From Akkermansia sp. (GTDB taxonomy: Bacteria; Verrucomicrobiota; Verrucomicrobiia; Verrucomicrobiales; Akkermansiaceae), in NCBI GenBank assembly GCA_017517805.1, contig JAFWYD010000063.1:1-64000 (forward strand): a DNA stretch of 64,000 nucleotides. The letters are read 5' to 3'. The position numbers and the translations under genes were made by a program. The notes below the pieces were generated by a model that worked only from the letters and a program-made list of their open reading frames with translations, ran no database searches and had not been told where the DNA came from. The number at the start of each line of letters is the position of its first letter. The stretch's first letter is position 1. Positions 1 through 10,022 of this stretch are shown in pieces.

Positions 1-2
1 AG

Positions 3-1352
3 CTGGGTCGTATGCTCCTGCTGGCCGGGAACTTCAATCTGACAACTAATACAGAAATGTATGAGTGGTTCCTGAACTCAGGGCATCACCCGGCCAGTCA
101 TGCGGATGGGTATTTGTTGTTGCAAACCATAGCCCACTACCTGGACCGCGAGGAGTCCCGCACCCCCGGAATGGTCAACCTTTCCGGGGTGTTGCGGGCG
201 GCGCTGCAACCGCTTGATGGTGCTTTCACGCTATGTGGCATGACAGGTTCGGGGGATGTCTTCGCCATACGCGATGCACATGGCATCCGCCCCGGGTATT
301 ATTATTTCGATGATGAGGTATTTGTGGTAGCAAGTGAACGACCGGCCATACAGGCAGCCTTCAACTGCACGACGCGGGAGGTGATGGAACTGCCCCCCGG
401 AAAGGCTGTTGTGATGAAGAAAGACGGCCAACTGGAGGTCGGCGATTGCCTGCCCGAAGCCGAGCCCCGGGGCTGCGTTTTTGAACGCATTTATTTCTCA
501 CGGCCAAATGATGCAGATATTCATCGGGAACGACGCGATCTCGGCCGCCACCTCATGCCGCAACTTCTGCAGGCAGTCAAGGATGACCTTGCTCATACGT
601 TCTTCAGTTACATCCCCAACTCTGCCAGAGTCGGTTTTTTCGGCCTGCAGGAGGAGCTCATGCGCCTTGCCGCCGAACGCGGCACCTGCATACGCTCCGG
701 GCAGATAGCCGTAAAAGATGCCAAGCTTCGCACCTTCATCGCCGATGCCGCCAGTCGCCGCGATTTATATCGGCACGTGTACGACCTGACCTACGGTCTG
801 GTGCAACCGGGAGAAGATACGCTGGTGGTCCTGGACGATTCCATTGTGCGCGGCAACACCATGAGAGATGCCATTCTCCCCATGCTCGACCGTCTGGACC
901 CGGTCAAAATCATCGTTGCCAGCACGGCTCCCCCCATCAAATACCCAGATTGTTATGGTATCGACATGTCCACGGCAGGCGAATTAATTGCTTTCCGGGC
1001 AGCGGTGTCCATTCTGCGCAAGAGAAATGATACCCAAACTCTGATACATGCCTACGACTGCGCCCGCGCGCAATTGCAACAAAAGCAGAGCTGTATCAAT
1101 TGCCTGGCTATGGTTTATGCCGCCATCCCGGATGAGGAATTGATTGCAGAGATTGCCCGGCTCCTCACCCCGGAAGAAATGCATGCCGAAGTACAGGTTG
1201 TATTTCAGAGCTGCACCGCGCTGCGGGAATGCTGCCCGCACCACAGCGGTGACTGGTACTTTACGGGGCGGTATCCCACACCGGGCGGGTACCGGGTAGC
1301 CAATCGGGCTCTGGTGAACTTTGTAGAGAATAAGAATGAACGAACCTATTGA
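3..1352 (+). CDS. purF: Amidophosphoribosyltransferase (PurF family), 5' end outside window
   Basis: The reading frame is open to the left edge, so the N-terminus, including the catalytic N-terminal Cys and about 100 residues of the glutaminase domain, is missing; the ATG at 12 is internal. What remains starts in the glutaminase (Ntn) domain (GNFNL resembles the family's NGNLTN) and continues into the phosphoribosyltransferase domain with the PRPP loop VLDDSIVRGNT. The tail (FTGRYPTPGGY...ANRA) resembles the long Bacteroidetes-type PurF-like proteins. PurF makes phosphoribosylamine from PRPP and glutamine, the first step of purine synthesis. It overlaps carA by 17 bp, so glutamine-dependent purine and pyrimidine/arginine entry steps are co-expressed. 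A specialised amidotransferase other than the main PurF is possible. Confidence 0.85.
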   Translation: MGRMLLLAGNFNLTTNTEMYEWFLNSGHHPASHADGYLLLQTIAHYLDREESRTPGMVNLSGVLRAALQPLDGAFTLCGMTGSGDVFAIRDAHGIRPGYYYFDDEVFVVASERPAIQAAFNCTTREVMELPPGKAVVMKKDGQLEVGDCLPEAEPRGCVFERIYFSRPNDADIHRERRDLGRHLMPQLLQAVKDDLAHTFFSYIPNSARVGFFGLQEELMRLAAERGTCIRSGQIAVKDAKLRTFIADAASRRDLYRHVYDLTYGLVQPGEDTLVVLDDSIVRGNTMRDAILPMLDRLDPVKIIVASTAPPIKYPDCYGIDMSTAGELIAFRAAVSILRKRNDTQTLIHAYDCARAQLQQKQSCINCLAMVYAAIPDEELIAEIARLLTPEEMHAEVQVVFQSCTALRECCPHHSGDWYFTGRYPTPGGYRVANRALVNFVENKNERTY

Positions 1353-2454
1353 TATGGAATACAGATGGAAAGAAAAAAGGGAACGGCGTGCCTTCCTGGC
1401 TCTGGCAGATGGTACGGTGTTCAGGGGGTACTCCGTGGGTGCCCCGGTGGATGCACCGGGAGAAGTGGTCTTCAACACCGGCATGACCGGCTACCAGGAA
1501 ATCGCGACCGACCCATCCTATGCCGGGCAGATTGTGACCCTCACTTCACCGGAAATCGGAAATTACGGCTGCGCGGCGCAGGATGCTGAATCCCGGGGCT
1601 GTTTTCTGAACGGTCTCGTTGTACACGAACTCAATCCGCCTGCCAATTACAGGGCAGAGGAATCGCTGCAAAGCTATCTGCTCCGCCATGGTATACCCGC
1701 CATTGCCGGGGTGGATACGCGCGCGCTTACCCTGCACCTGCGCTCGCACGGCACCCAGCGTGCCTATCTTCATGTTAGTGAAGTTCCCATGGATGAAGCC
1801 ACCGCTATAGCGCATGCTGCGGCCTGGGAAGGACTGGACGGGCAGGATTACGCCTTGCGCGTGACCACTCCGGCTGCATACGAGAGAAACCCGCAGGGGA
1901 AATACAGAATCGTGGCGTATGATTTCGGTATCAAATACAATATCCTGCGGAGCATGCAGCGGCAGGATATGCAGGTGCTGGTGGTCCCGGCTCATACTTC
2001 TGCGGCTGAGGCCCTGAGCCTGCAGCCGGATGGTGTTTTCCTCTCCAACGGCCCGGCCGATCCCTCTGCCTTGGGCTACGCGCAGCAGGCCGTCCGCGAA
2101 TTGCTGGGCAGGGTGCCCCTGATGGGAATCTGCCTGGGCCACCAGCTGCTGGGGCTTGCCTGCGGTGCCAAATGCCACAGACTTACCTTCGGGCACCACG
2201 GCTGCAATCATCCGGTGCTGAATGTGCAGACCGGTCGCGTGGATATCACCAGTCAGAATCATAATTTCGCCTTGCGGGATTTGCCATCCTCTCTGGAACT
2301 TACGCATATCAACCTCAATGATAACAGCATCGAGGGCATACGCCACCGTTCGGAACCGGCCTTCAGTATTCAGTTCCACCCGGAGGCGGCTCCCGGTCCG
2401 CACGATGCTGACTCCCTCTTCCTCGATTTCCGAAACCTGATTGAACACTCATGA
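1336..2454 (+). CDS. carA: Carbamoyl-phosphate synthase small subunit (glutaminase)
   Basis: Supplies ammonia from glutamine to CarB for carbamoyl phosphate, used in pyrimidine and arginine synthesis. The N-terminal CarA domain contains FNTGMTGYQEI. The C-terminal class I glutamine amidotransferase has the nucleophile in GICLGHQLLG (Cys266) and the His-Glu pair in QFHPEA (His348, Glu350), so the triad is complete. 372 residues is normal. The start overlaps the purF stop; a second ATG at 1354 is possible, and there is only a weak purine-rich stretch upstream. The stop overlaps the nadE start (ATGA). carB follows only after nadE, which splits the usual carA-carB pair. Confidence 0.96.
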   Translation: MNEPIDMEYRWKEKRERRAFLALADGTVFRGYSVGAPVDAPGEVVFNTGMTGYQEIATDPSYAGQIVTLTSPEIGNYGCAAQDAESRGCFLNGLVVHELNPPANYRAEESLQSYLLRHGIPAIAGVDTRALTLHLRSHGTQRAYLHVSEVPMDEATAIAHAAAWEGLDGQDYALRVTTPAAYERNPQGKYRIVAYDFGIKYNILRSMQRQDMQVLVVPAHTSAAEALSLQPDGVFLSNGPADPSALGYAQQAVRELLGRVPLMGICLGHQLLGLACGAKCHRLTFGHHGCNHPVLNVQTGRVDITSQNHNFALRDLPSSLELTHINLNDNSIEGIRHRSEPAFSIQFHPEAAPGPHDADSLFLDFRNLIEHS

Positions 2455-3230
2455 GCGTGTCTCCCTATTATTTTAATGCGCAGTCTGTGTTTCAGGATAT
2501 TGAAGCGCATTTCCGGCTCTGGGCGGCAGAGGCCGGGGCTGAGCAGTTTGTGGTCGGGATAAGCGGAGGCAAGGATTCCGCCGTTGTGGCAGCCCTGCTG
2601 GCGCGTATCTTCGGCCCGGAACATGTGCTCGGTGTCCTTTTGCCCAATGGCTTGCAGGCAGACATCCGCGATGCCCGCGAAGTTGTGCAACTACTGGGAA
2701 TCCGCAGCCTGGAGGTCAACATCCGCCCATGCGTTTCTGCCTTGCTGGACGAACTCCGCCCCCGCTGCGACATAAGCGAGTCCTGCCTTATCAACCTGCC
2801 GGCCCGCTTGCGCATGTCCGCCCTGTTTGCCATTGCCCAGTGCGAGCCCCATGCCTTTGTCGTCAACACTTCCAACTTATCAGAAGATATCGTGGGTTAC
2901 GCAACCCAGTTCGGTGACAATGCCGGATGTTACGCGCCCATACAAAGCCTCACCGTCACTGAGGTCCGGGCGCTGGGCGATTGGCTGGGGCTGCCCGCCC
3001 ACCTGGTTCATAAAACACCGGCCGATGGCCTGCAGCAATGCTCTGATGAGGAGCGGCTCGGGTTCTCATACGCAGAACTCGACCGCCTCATCCGCCTCGA
3101 CGCGGGCAGTGCTGGGTTCCGGAAAAAGGTGCAGCACCTTTACCAGATAAACCGATTCAAGCAGGACATTGTGCAGATGCCGCACCCGCTCTTCCCATTC
3201 CCCAACTTTGTAGCATCCCCCCAAAACTGA
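2451..3230 (+). CDS. nadE: NH3-dependent NAD+ synthetase
   Basis: Amidates deamido-NAD+ to NAD+ using ATP. The PP-loop signature SGGKDS lies near residue 37 and is followed by the NAD synthase core (NTSNLSEDIVGYATQFGD, then the KTPADGL-type loop). At 259 residues it is the short form without a nitrilase-type glutaminase domain, so it should use free ammonia or ammonia from a partner. It is translationally coupled to carA by an ATGA overlap and lies 12 bp before carB. An ammonia-using enzyme between two subunits of a glutamine-hydrolysing synthase is notable; whether ammonia is shared is only a thought. Confidence 0.93.
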   Translation: MSVSPYYFNAQSVFQDIEAHFRLWAAEAGAEQFVVGISGGKDSAVVAALLARIFGPEHVLGVLLPNGLQADIRDAREVVQLLGIRSLEVNIRPCVSALLDELRPRCDISESCLINLPARLRMSALFAIAQCEPHAFVVNTSNLSEDIVGYATQFGDNAGCYAPIQSLTVTEVRALGDWLGLPAHLVHKTPADGLQQCSDEERLGFSYAELDRLIRLDAGSAGFRKKVQHLYQINRFKQDIVQMPHPLFPFPNFVASPQN

Positions 3231-3242
3231 CTATTCATTCTT

Positions 3243-6200
3243 ATGCCCAGACGAACAGATATTCACAAGATTCTCCTCATAGGCTCCGGCCCCATCATCA
3301 TCGGTCAGGGCTGCGAGTTCGATTACTCCGGCACCCAGGCATGCAAGGCGCTGAGGCAGGAGGGCTATGAGGTTGTGCTGATTAATTCCAATCCGGCCAC
3401 TATCATGACGGATCCGGACATGGCCGACAGAACCTACATCGAGCCCTTGACGGCCGGTATCGTGCATGAAATCATACGCCGGGAACGCCCGGATGCGCTC
3501 CTGCCCACCCTGGGCGGGCAGACGTCTCTCAATCTGGCCATGGAGCTGGAGGAAAGCGGGGTTCTGAAGCGCTACAACGTGGAGCTCATCGGTGCTTCGG
3601 CGGCGGCCATACGCCGCGCGGAAGACAGACAGCTTTTCAAGGAAACGATGAACGGGCTCGGGCTGGATATGCCCCGATCGGGTGCGGCTCATACCCTGCA
3701 GGAGGCCGAAGCCGTGGCCGGTGCCATCGGGAGCTGGCCGCTTATCATACGCCCCGGCTTCACCCTGGGCGGCACGGGTGGCGGCATCGCGCACAATCCG
3801 GAGGAGTTTGCCGATATTGTGTGCCGCGGGCTGGAGGCCAGCCTGAACAGCGAAGTGCTCATCGAAGAGTCTCTGCTGGGGTGGAAGGAGTTTGAAATGG
3901 AAGTCATGACGGATGGTGCGGGAAACAGCGTGATTGTCTGCTCCATCGAAAACCTGGATCCCATGGGGGTGCACACCGGCGATTCCATTACCATTGCGCC
4001 CATTCAGACTCTTTCCGATGCGGAGTACCAGGCCATGCGCGATGATTCGCTGCGTGTGTTGAAAGCCATCGGCGTGCAGACCGGTGGCTCTAACGTGCAG
4101 TGGGCTGTGCATCCGGAGACCGGGCGGCGCATCATCATCGAAATGAATCCGCGGGTCAGCCGCTCCAGCGCACTGGCCAGCAAGGCCACCGGGTTCCCCA
4201 TTGCCAAGATTGCGGCCCTGCTGGCGGTCGGTTACAACCTGCCGGAATTGACGAATGATATTACAGGCCACACGACTTCCTGCTTTGAACCGGCACTGGA
4301 TTATGTGGTTACCAAAATCCCGCGATTCACCTTTGAGAAATTCCCCAATGCGGATAGCACGCTCGGTACGCAGATGAAATCCGTGGGGGAAGTCATGGCG
4401 ATAGGCCGCAACCTGAAGCAAAGTCTGCAGAAGGCCTTGCGCTCCTTGGAAACAGGCCGTTCCGGATTCGGCGCGGATGGCAAGGATGCCGCTTTTGAAC
4501 AGGCTTCGGATGCGCAGTTGCAGGCCGAATTAGCCCGCCCGAATGATAGGCGGCTTTTCTACATCCGGGCGGCATTCCGACGGGGATGGTCGGTGCAGCT
4601 TGTGCAGGAACTGACCGGGATTGATTCCTATTTCCTGCGGCATCTGGCAGAGCTCGCCGCTTTTGAGGACGAAATTGCATCGGCGGGTTCACTGGCAGGA
4701 TTGGAGGCAGATGTGCCGCTTTTTCTCCAGACCAAGGAGCTGGGATACAGCGACCGGCAGATAGCTTACCTTCTGAATTGCAGTGAGCCCGATGTGCGCG
4801 CGGCGCGCGGACGCATCGGCCTGCAGCCGGGTTATGCGGCTGTGGATACCTGCGCCGGTGAGTTCAAGGCGCTTACCCCCTATTACTACAGCTCCTACCA
4901 CACGCAAGGGGAAGCCCCGCGCGTAGCCCCCGGTAAGAAGAGCATCATGATTATCGGCGGCGGGCCCAACCGCATCGGGCAGGGGATTGAGTTTGATTAC
5001 TGCTGCTGCCAGGCTGCTGCGGCGCTGCGGCAGGCCGGCTATGAAGTAGTCATGGTCAATTCCAACCCCGAAACCGTTTCGACGGACTACGATACGTCGG
5101 ATAAGCTTTATTTTGAACCCCTGACCCTGGAGGATCTGCTGCCCATTTACCGGCGAGAGCAATGCAGCGGCGCTATCGTCCAATTTGGCGGGCAGACCCC
5201 ATTAAACCTTGCGCAGCAGCTCAAGGATGCCGGGGTGAATATCATCGGCACCTCGCCGGAGCACATTGCACTGGCGGAAGACAGGGACTATTTCCGTAAT
5301 CTGGCCGCCCGTATCGGCATCCGGCAGCCTGAAAACGGCATTGCCTGCACGGTCGATGAGGCCTTGCGCGTGGCTCAGCGCATCGGTTACCCGGTGCTCG
5401 TCCGCCCGTCGTACGTGCTGGGTGGTCGCGGCATGGTGATTGTCTACAAGGAATCGGAACTCCGTTACTTTGTGGAGCAGGCGACCATCGTGTCCGAGGG
5501 GTCTCCCATCCTCATAGACCGCTTTCTGGAGAACGCCGTCGAGCTGGACGTGGATTGCGTGTCCGATGGAGAAGTCACCGTCATTGGAGGAATCCTGGAG
5601 CATGTGGAGCCCGCCGGCATTCACTCGGGGGATTCTGCCTCGGTGCTGCCGCCTGTCACCCTCTCGCAGGAACTTCAGGACAGGGTGCGCACCTTTGCGC
5701 ATGCTTTCTCGAAGGCGCTGCATATATGCGGATTGATGAACATGCAGCTGGCTGTCAAGGATGGAGAACTCTACATGATTGAAGTGAATCCCAGGGCCTC
5801 GCGCACTATTCCCTTTGTGAGCAAGTCGATTGGCAAGCCGCTGGCCGGGCTGGCGGCCATGTGCATGGTCGGTACCCGCTTGGCACAGCTGGGGTTCACG
5901 GAGGAGGTGAAGCTTCCCTATCATGCCGTCAAGGAGGCCGTGTTCCCCTTCATCAAGTTCCCCGGGGCAGATGTGACGCTGAGCCCGGAAATGAAATCGA
6001 CAGGGGAGGTCATGAGCCTGGACCGGGATTGGGAACTGGCGTATCTCAAGAGCCAGATGGCTGCCGGAACGGAGTTGCCGGACTCCGGCAGCGTCTTCAT
6101 GTCTGTCAAGGATAGCGACAAGGAGCTGTTTGTGCCGCTGGCCGCCACGCTCCAGCGCCACGGTTTCACGATTTACGCCACTATCGGCACCTCAACCATG

Positions 6201-6539
6201 CTGTACAATGCCGGAATCAAGACCCGGGCGGTTTATCGCATATCCCAGGGCCGCCCTAACGTGCTGGATTTGATTCGGGACAGGGAAATCAACTGGATTA
6301 TCAACACTTCCGAATCAGGCCCCACCCCCATGCTGGATGAAACGCAGATGCGCTCGCAGGCTGTGGCCGCCGGAATCCCCATCACGACCACGGCTCCCGG
6401 CGCGGTGGCGGCTATCGGTGGTCTGGAGGAGAAAATAGCCTTCGGGCGGTATGAGGTATACAGCATCCAGGAATACCACCGCCACCTCATCCCCGCAGCC
6501 GGCAGACAGAATGCAACTTCAACCACCAATCAGATATGA
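3243..6539 (+). CDS. carB: Carbamoyl-phosphate synthase large subunit
   Basis: Makes carbamoyl phosphate from bicarbonate, ATP and CarA-derived ammonia. It shows the duplicated architecture: an N-terminal carboxyphosphate half beginning [22 protein letters not shown], and a carbamate half beginning [15 protein letters not shown]. Each half has an ATP-grasp region with EMNPR or EVNPR metal/ATP residues. An MGS-like allosteric domain lies at the C-terminus (from about residue 950). 1098 residues is normal. It starts 12 bp after nadE, and its TGA overlaps the dapF ATG (ATGA), which ties nucleotide and arginine precursor supply to the lysine/peptidoglycan genes in one transcript. Confidence 0.97.
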   Translation: MPRRTDIHKILLIGSGPIIIGQGCEFDYSGTQACKALRQEGYEVVLINSNPATIMTDPDMADRTYIEPLTAGIVHEIIRRERPDALLPTLGGQTSLNLAMELEESGVLKRYNVELIGASAAAIRRAEDRQLFKETMNGLGLDMPRSGAAHTLQEAEAVAGAIGSWPLIIRPGFTLGGTGGGIAHNPEEFADIVCRGLEASLNSEVLIEESLLGWKEFEMEVMTDGAGNSVIVCSIENLDPMGVHTGDSITIAPIQTLSDAEYQAMRDDSLRVLKAIGVQTGGSNVQWAVHPETGRRIIIEMNPRVSRSSALASKATGFPIAKIAALLAVGYNLPELTNDITGHTTSCFEPALDYVVTKIPRFTFEKFPNADSTLGTQMKSVGEVMAIGRNLKQSLQKALRSLETGRSGFGADGKDAAFEQASDAQLQAELARPNDRRLFYIRAAFRRGWSVQLVQELTGIDSYFLRHLAELAAFEDEIASAGSLAGLEADVPLFLQTKELGYSDRQIAYLLNCSEPDVRAARGRIGLQPGYAAVDTCAGEFKALTPYYYSSYHTQGEAPRVAPGKKSIMIIGGGPNRIGQGIEFDYCCCQAAAALRQAGYEVVMVNSNPETVSTDYDTSDKLYFEPLTLEDLLPIYRREQCSGAIVQFGGQTPLNLAQQLKDAGVNIIGTSPEHIALAEDRDYFRNLAARIGIRQPENGIACTVDEALRVAQRIGYPVLVRPSYVLGGRGMVIVYKESELRYFVEQATIVSEGSPILIDRFLENAVELDVDCVSDGEVTVIGGILEHVEPAGIHSGDSASVLPPVTLSQELQDRVRTFAHAFSKALHICGLMNMQLAVKDGELYMIEVNPRASRTIPFVSKSIGKPLAGLAAMCMVGTRLAQLGFTEEVKLPYHAVKEAVFPFIKFPGADVTLSPEMKSTGEVMSLDRDWELAYLKSQMAAGTELPDSGSVFMSVKDSDKELFVPLAATLQRHGFTIYATIGTSTMLYNAGIKTRAVYRISQGRPNVLDLIRDREINWIINTSESGPTPMLDETQMRSQAVAAGIPITTTAPGAVAAIGGLEEKIAFGRYEVYSIQEYHRHLIPAAGRQNATSTTNQI

Positions 6540-7363
6540 TTATTCCATTCTACAAGCTGACCGGCGCCGGCAATGACTTCGTCATGGTCGATAACCGCGA
6601 CGGCACCCTCAGTCCCTTGCTGACGCGCGAACACATTGCCCGGCTGTGCAACCGCCGTTTCGGCATCGGGGCAGATGGGCTCATCGCCATCGAACCGGCC
6701 CGGAATGATGGAGATGTGCGCATGCGGTATTATAATGCAGATGGCGGAGAAGCCGAAATGTGCGGCAACGGTGCCCGCTGCTTCACCGCTTTCGTAAGCC
6801 TTTTGTCAGGCGGAAGCATAACGGAGCTGTGCTTTGAAACACTGGCCGGACTTGTGCGCGGACAGGTGAATGCGGATGGAAGCGTCAGTATCTGCCTGAC
6901 CGAACCGAAGGGACTAAAGCTCAACCTGCTGCCGGCGGATGACATCATTCCCTCACCGATCCATTTTCTGAACACTGGGGTGCCGCATGCTGTGGCTTTC
7001 CTGCCCGGGGTGGAGGGCCTTGATCTGCTCACGATGGGGGCGTACCTTCGCTATCACCGTGCCTTTGCACCGGCCGGCACGAATGCGGATTTTGCGACGG
7101 TGATTTCTCCTCAGCACCTCAGGCTGCGCACCTACGAACGCGGAGTCGAGGGTGAAACCCTGGCCTGCGGCACCGGAATCACGGCTACGGCCCTGTTGCA
7201 TGCCGTGCTGACCGGTGCAGCGAGCCCCATCAGGGTGGACGTGGCCGGGGGAGATACCCTTTCGGTGTCGTTCATCCGAACCGGTGATGCGGGATTCACC
7301 GATGTTACGCTCACGGGCCCGGCAACCATCGTCTTCCGTGGGGAAATCTCCGTCCCTTCCTGA
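6536..7363 (+). CDS. dapF: Diaminopimelate epimerase
   Basis: Interconverts LL- and meso-diaminopimelate, the last step before lysine and the peptidoglycan cross-link residue. The two catalytic cysteines sit in the two halves: Cys76 in [13 protein letters not shown] and Cys211 in GETLACGTG. The N-terminus ([16 protein letters not shown]) and length of 275 residues are typical. It overlaps carB by 4 bp and lies 28 bp before dapL. In the DapL pathway the aminotransferase makes LL-DAP directly and DapF then provides the meso form, so the adjacency fits. Confidence 0.96.
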   Translation: MIIPFYKLTGAGNDFVMVDNRDGTLSPLLTREHIARLCNRRFGIGADGLIAIEPARNDGDVRMRYYNADGGEAEMCGNGARCFTAFVSLLSGGSITELCFETLAGLVRGQVNADGSVSICLTEPKGLKLNLLPADDIIPSPIHFLNTGVPHAVAFLPGVEGLDLLTMGAYLRYHRAFAPAGTNADFATVISPQHLRLRTYERGVEGETLACGTGITATALLHAVLTGAASPIRVDVAGGDTLSVSFIRTGDAGFTDVTLTGPATIVFRGEISVPS

Positions 7364-7391
7364 TTTTTCATCATAACCAGACATTTATATC

Positions 7392-8627
7392 ATGGCCAAC
7401 ATCAATCATCATTTTCTCAAACTTCAAAGCGGGTATCTGTTCCCGGAAATCGGTCGCCGGGTGGCTGCATTTGCCGCCGCCAATCCGGAAAAAGCACCCC
7501 ACATCATCCGCTGCGGCATAGGCGATGTGACCGAGCCGCTCCCGCAAGTCGCCATTGATGCCATGCACCGGGCTGTGGATGACCAGAGCAGGCGTGAGAC
7601 CTTCCATGGATACGGGCCGGAGCAGGGGTATGCGTGGCTGCGCGAAGCCATTGCCGAGGTCTCCTACCGCCAACGCGGTATTGAGGTGGAGGCTGATGAA
7701 ATCTTTGTGTCGGATGGCGCCAAGTGCGATACCGGCAACATTCTGGATATCTTTGCACACAACAACAGCATCGCCATCCCGGACCCGGTCTACCCGGTGT
7801 ATGTGGACACCAATGTGATGGCTGGCAACACCGGCTGCGCCCGTCCGGACGGTTCCTACGAGGGGCTGGTGTACCTGCCATGTACCCCGGAGAATGATTT
7901 TGTGCCCCGTATCCCCACGCAGCATACAGACCTCATCTACCTTTGCTTCCCGAATAATCCTACGGGCGCGGTTGCCACATTCGAGCAACTGAAAGAGTGG
8001 GTGGATTATGCGCTGGCAAACGATAGCATCCTGTTATATGACGGCGCTTACGAGGCCTTTATCACCGATGAAAGCATACCCTCCTCCATCTATGCGGTGC
8101 CGGGTGCCCGGCAGTGCGCCATCGAGTTCCGCTCGTTCTCCAAGCAGGGCGGGTTCACCGGCGTGCGCTGCGGGTATGTGGTGATACCTAAGGAGCTCAT
8201 GGGCCGCGATGCCGCGGGGAACCATGTCTCCGTCTCCGCGCTCTGGAAGCGCCGCACCGGCACCAAGTTCAACGGCGCCAGCTACATCGTCCAATGCGGG
8301 GCAGCCGCTCTCTTTACCGCCGAAGGCCAGGAGCAGACCAGAGCACTCATTGATTATTACCTCGGCAATGCCGCGCTTCTTCGCTCCACCTGCATGGCTG
8401 CCGGGCTGCGGGTGTGGGGTGGCGTCAATGCCCCCTACATCTGGGTACAGACCCCGGAGGGCTGGAATAGCTGGGATTTCTTCGATAAAATGCTCCGCGA
8501 AGCGCTAGTGGTCGTAACTCCGGGCGCCGGCTTCGGGGCGCATGGAGAAGGCTTCTTCCGTATTTCCGCATTCAACAGCCGTTCCAACGTAGAGGAAGTC
8601 TGCCGCCGCATCAAACGGCTCTTGTGA
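7392..8627 (+). CDS. dapL: LL-diaminopimelate aminotransferase
   Basis: A pyridoxal-phosphate enzyme that converts tetrahydrodipicolinate plus glutamate to LL-diaminopimelate in one step, bypassing the acylated DapD/DapC/DapE route. This class I/II aminotransferase of 411 residues has the DapL-type N-terminus ([21 protein letters not shown]), CFPNNPTGA in the substrate region, and the PLP lysine in [15 protein letters not shown] (Lys251). DapL is known from plants, Chlamydiae, Verrucomicrobia, Bacteroidetes and some others. It follows dapF by 28 bp and is the last gene of the run; a long palindrome separates it from the convergent panB. Confidence 0.95.
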   Translation: MANINHHFLKLQSGYLFPEIGRRVAAFAAANPEKAPHIIRCGIGDVTEPLPQVAIDAMHRAVDDQSRRETFHGYGPEQGYAWLREAIAEVSYRQRGIEVEADEIFVSDGAKCDTGNILDIFAHNNSIAIPDPVYPVYVDTNVMAGNTGCARPDGSYEGLVYLPCTPENDFVPRIPTQHTDLIYLCFPNNPTGAVATFEQLKEWVDYALANDSILLYDGAYEAFITDESIPSSIYAVPGARQCAIEFRSFSKQGGFTGVRCGYVVIPKELMGRDAAGNHVSVSALWKRRTGTKFNGASYIVQCGAAALFTAEGQEQTRALIDYYLGNAALLRSTCMAAGLRVWGGVNAPYIWVQTPEGWNSWDFFDKMLREALVVVTPGAGFGAHGEGFFRISAFNSRSNVEEVCRRIKRLL

Positions 8628-8640
8628 AGGCGCTTGGCTG

Positions 8641-8713
8641 TTTTCGGAGCATGGGACTTCAGTCCCGATTCAGTGCACCGTGATTTCGGGACTGAAGTTC
8701 CGTGCTCCGAAAA
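8641..8713. repeat. 27-bp-arm palindrome between convergent dapL and panB
   Basis: Arms 8641-8667 and 8687-8713 are inverted copies with two differences, both G-U pairable in RNA, separated by a 19-nt loop. The stem ends in TTTTCGGAGCA / TGCTCCGAAAA. It could act as a bidirectional terminator, but it is longer than the simple 9-15 bp terminators elsewhere in the window and lacks a clean T-run after the stem. This is more like a REP/MITE-type mobile palindrome. No second copy was noticed in the window. Confidence 0.75.
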
Positions 8714-8721
8714 GGTCCACT

Positions 8722-9495
8722 TTACCTCTGCGGCGCTTTGAGCTCGTTTTTCCACTCGGTGATGCTGCGGATGATTTCGGCGGAGATGTTGGCCTTGGGG
8801 GTGATGAAGCCGGGGATGAACCAGGGGAAGCCGCCCACGAGGTCGTGGAAGACGCTCACCTCGCCATGGCAGGTGCCGTGGCCGGAGCCGATGCCGATAG
8901 TCGGGATGCTGCTGGCTGCGGTGAGTGTGGCGGCCACGCTGTGGCGCGTGCATTCGATGACCACGGAGAAAGCCCCGGCGCGGGTTACGGCCTGCAAGTC
9001 GGCCATGAGGGCCTCGGCCTCGGCATCCGTCTTGCCTTTCATCTTGTAGCCTCCTTCTTCCTTGACTTTCTGGGGCAGCAGGCCGATGTGCGCCTGCACA
9101 GGGATACCTGCCTGCACAATGGCGCGGATTTCGGCTTCCTTGCTCACGCCGCCTTCGAGTTTCACGGCATCCACCCCGGTGCTCATGAGCTTGCGGGCGT
9201 TCTCCACGGCCTGTTCGGGGGTGTCAAAGGTGCCGATGGGCATATCGAGGATGACGAGGGCATTCTTTGCCCCGCGGGCCACGCATTCGCCGTGATGCAG
9301 CATGTGGGCCAGGGTCACATGGGTGGTATCCGGGTATCCCAGCATGGTCATGCCCAGGGAATCGCCCACCAGAATCATATCGAAGCCGGCTTCATCCACC
9401 ATGCGGGCGGTGGGGTAATCGTAGGCGGTGAGCTCGGAAATGGGCTCCTTGCCCATCTTGGCCGTTATGGCGGCAATCTTTTCAGACGTTGTCAT
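8722..9495 (-). CDS. panB: 3-methyl-2-oxobutanoate hydroxymethyltransferase
   Basis: First committed step of pantothenate/CoA synthesis: transfers a hydroxymethyl group from methylene-tetrahydrofolate to alpha-ketoisovalerate. PanB signatures include ELTAYDYPTARMVDEAG, VGDSLGM, VKLEGG, PVQAHIGLLPQ and the catalytic Glu in VVIECTRHSVA, then IPTIGIGSG. From the ATG at 9495 it is 257 residues. A TTG at 9513 that overlaps the folK stop would add six residues and is possible by coupling. Last gene of dapA-dapB-folK-panB; pairing a folate enzyme with a folate-using enzyme is sensible. Confidence 0.94.
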   Translation of the reverse strand: MTTSEKIAAITAKMGKEPISELTAYDYPTARMVDEAGFDMILVGDSLGMTMLGYPDTTHVTLAHMLHHGECVARGAKNALVILDMPIGTFDTPEQAVENARKLMSTGVDAVKLEGGVSKEAEIRAIVQAGIPVQAHIGLLPQKVKEEGGYKMKGKTDAEAEALMADLQAVTRAGAFSVVIECTRHSVAATLTAASSIPTIGIGSGHGTCHGEVSVFHDLVGGFPWFIPGFITPKANISAEIIRSITEWKNELKAPQR

Positions 9496-9509
9496 GTCGG
9501 AAGGGTCAA

Positions 9510-10022
9510 TCAAAGAGGGTAAGCTGTGACCGCCGGGCCGGCGGGTAGCTCCGCCAGCAGTTGGCTCACGGTTCTGGTCTGCCCCGGCAGCACGAGCTGC
9601 GCATCAAGGTCGCAGAGCGGGCGCAGTACGAACTCGCGTTCGTGAGCGCGCGGGTGGGGCAGGGTGAGGGTGCTGGTGTGGCAGTATTCATCCCCGCAGC
9701 AGATGAGGTCGATGTCGCAGGGGCGGGGCTCGCCGTAGACCCCGCTGCGGGTGCGGCCCAGTTCCTGCTCAATGCGCAGGCAGAGCTCCAGGATCTCCCC
9801 TGCGGGCATGTCGGTTTCCACCTCCACGCAGGCATTCAGGTAGGAGGGCGACCCTGGGGGGCAGCCCACGGGCTCGGTCTCATACACCTGCGAGAGCCTT
9901 AACCCGCCAAAGACATCGGCCAGGTAATCGCAGGCCGATTCAAGCATAGCCAACCTGTCCCCCAGGTTAGACCCAAGGGCTAGGACACAGCGGCGCATGG
10001 TTGCAGGGGCAGCCATGGTCAT
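9510..10022 (-). CDS. folK: HPPK, folate biosynthesis pyrophosphokinase
   Basis: 2-amino-4-hydroxy-6-hydroxymethyldihydropteridine pyrophosphokinase, which activates the pterin for dihydropteroate synthesis. Diagnostic motifs: VLALGSNLGDR near the N-terminus, YETEPVG, YLNACVEVET, then LGRTR and GEPRPCDIDLI with the catalytic Asp pair, followed by LPHPRAHEREFVL. The ATG at 10022 overlaps the dapB stop (TGATG), which favours it over a TTG one codon upstream; other ATGs follow within ten codons. Second-last gene of the dapA operon. About 170 residues, normal for a single-domain HPPK. Confidence 0.94.
   Translation of the reverse strand: MTMAAPATMRRCVLALGSNLGDRLAMLESACDYLADVFGGLRLSQVYETEPVGCPPGSPSYLNACVEVETDMPAGEILELCLRIEQELGRTRSGVYGEPRPCDIDLICCGDEYCHTSTLTLPHPRAHEREFVLRPLCDLDAQLVLPGQTRTVSQLLAELPAGPAVTAYPL

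Noticed and set aside
8680..9522. Long plus-strand frame of 280 codons across panB
   Set aside because: It is the antisense shadow of panB; the minus strand carries full PanB motifs and operon overlaps.
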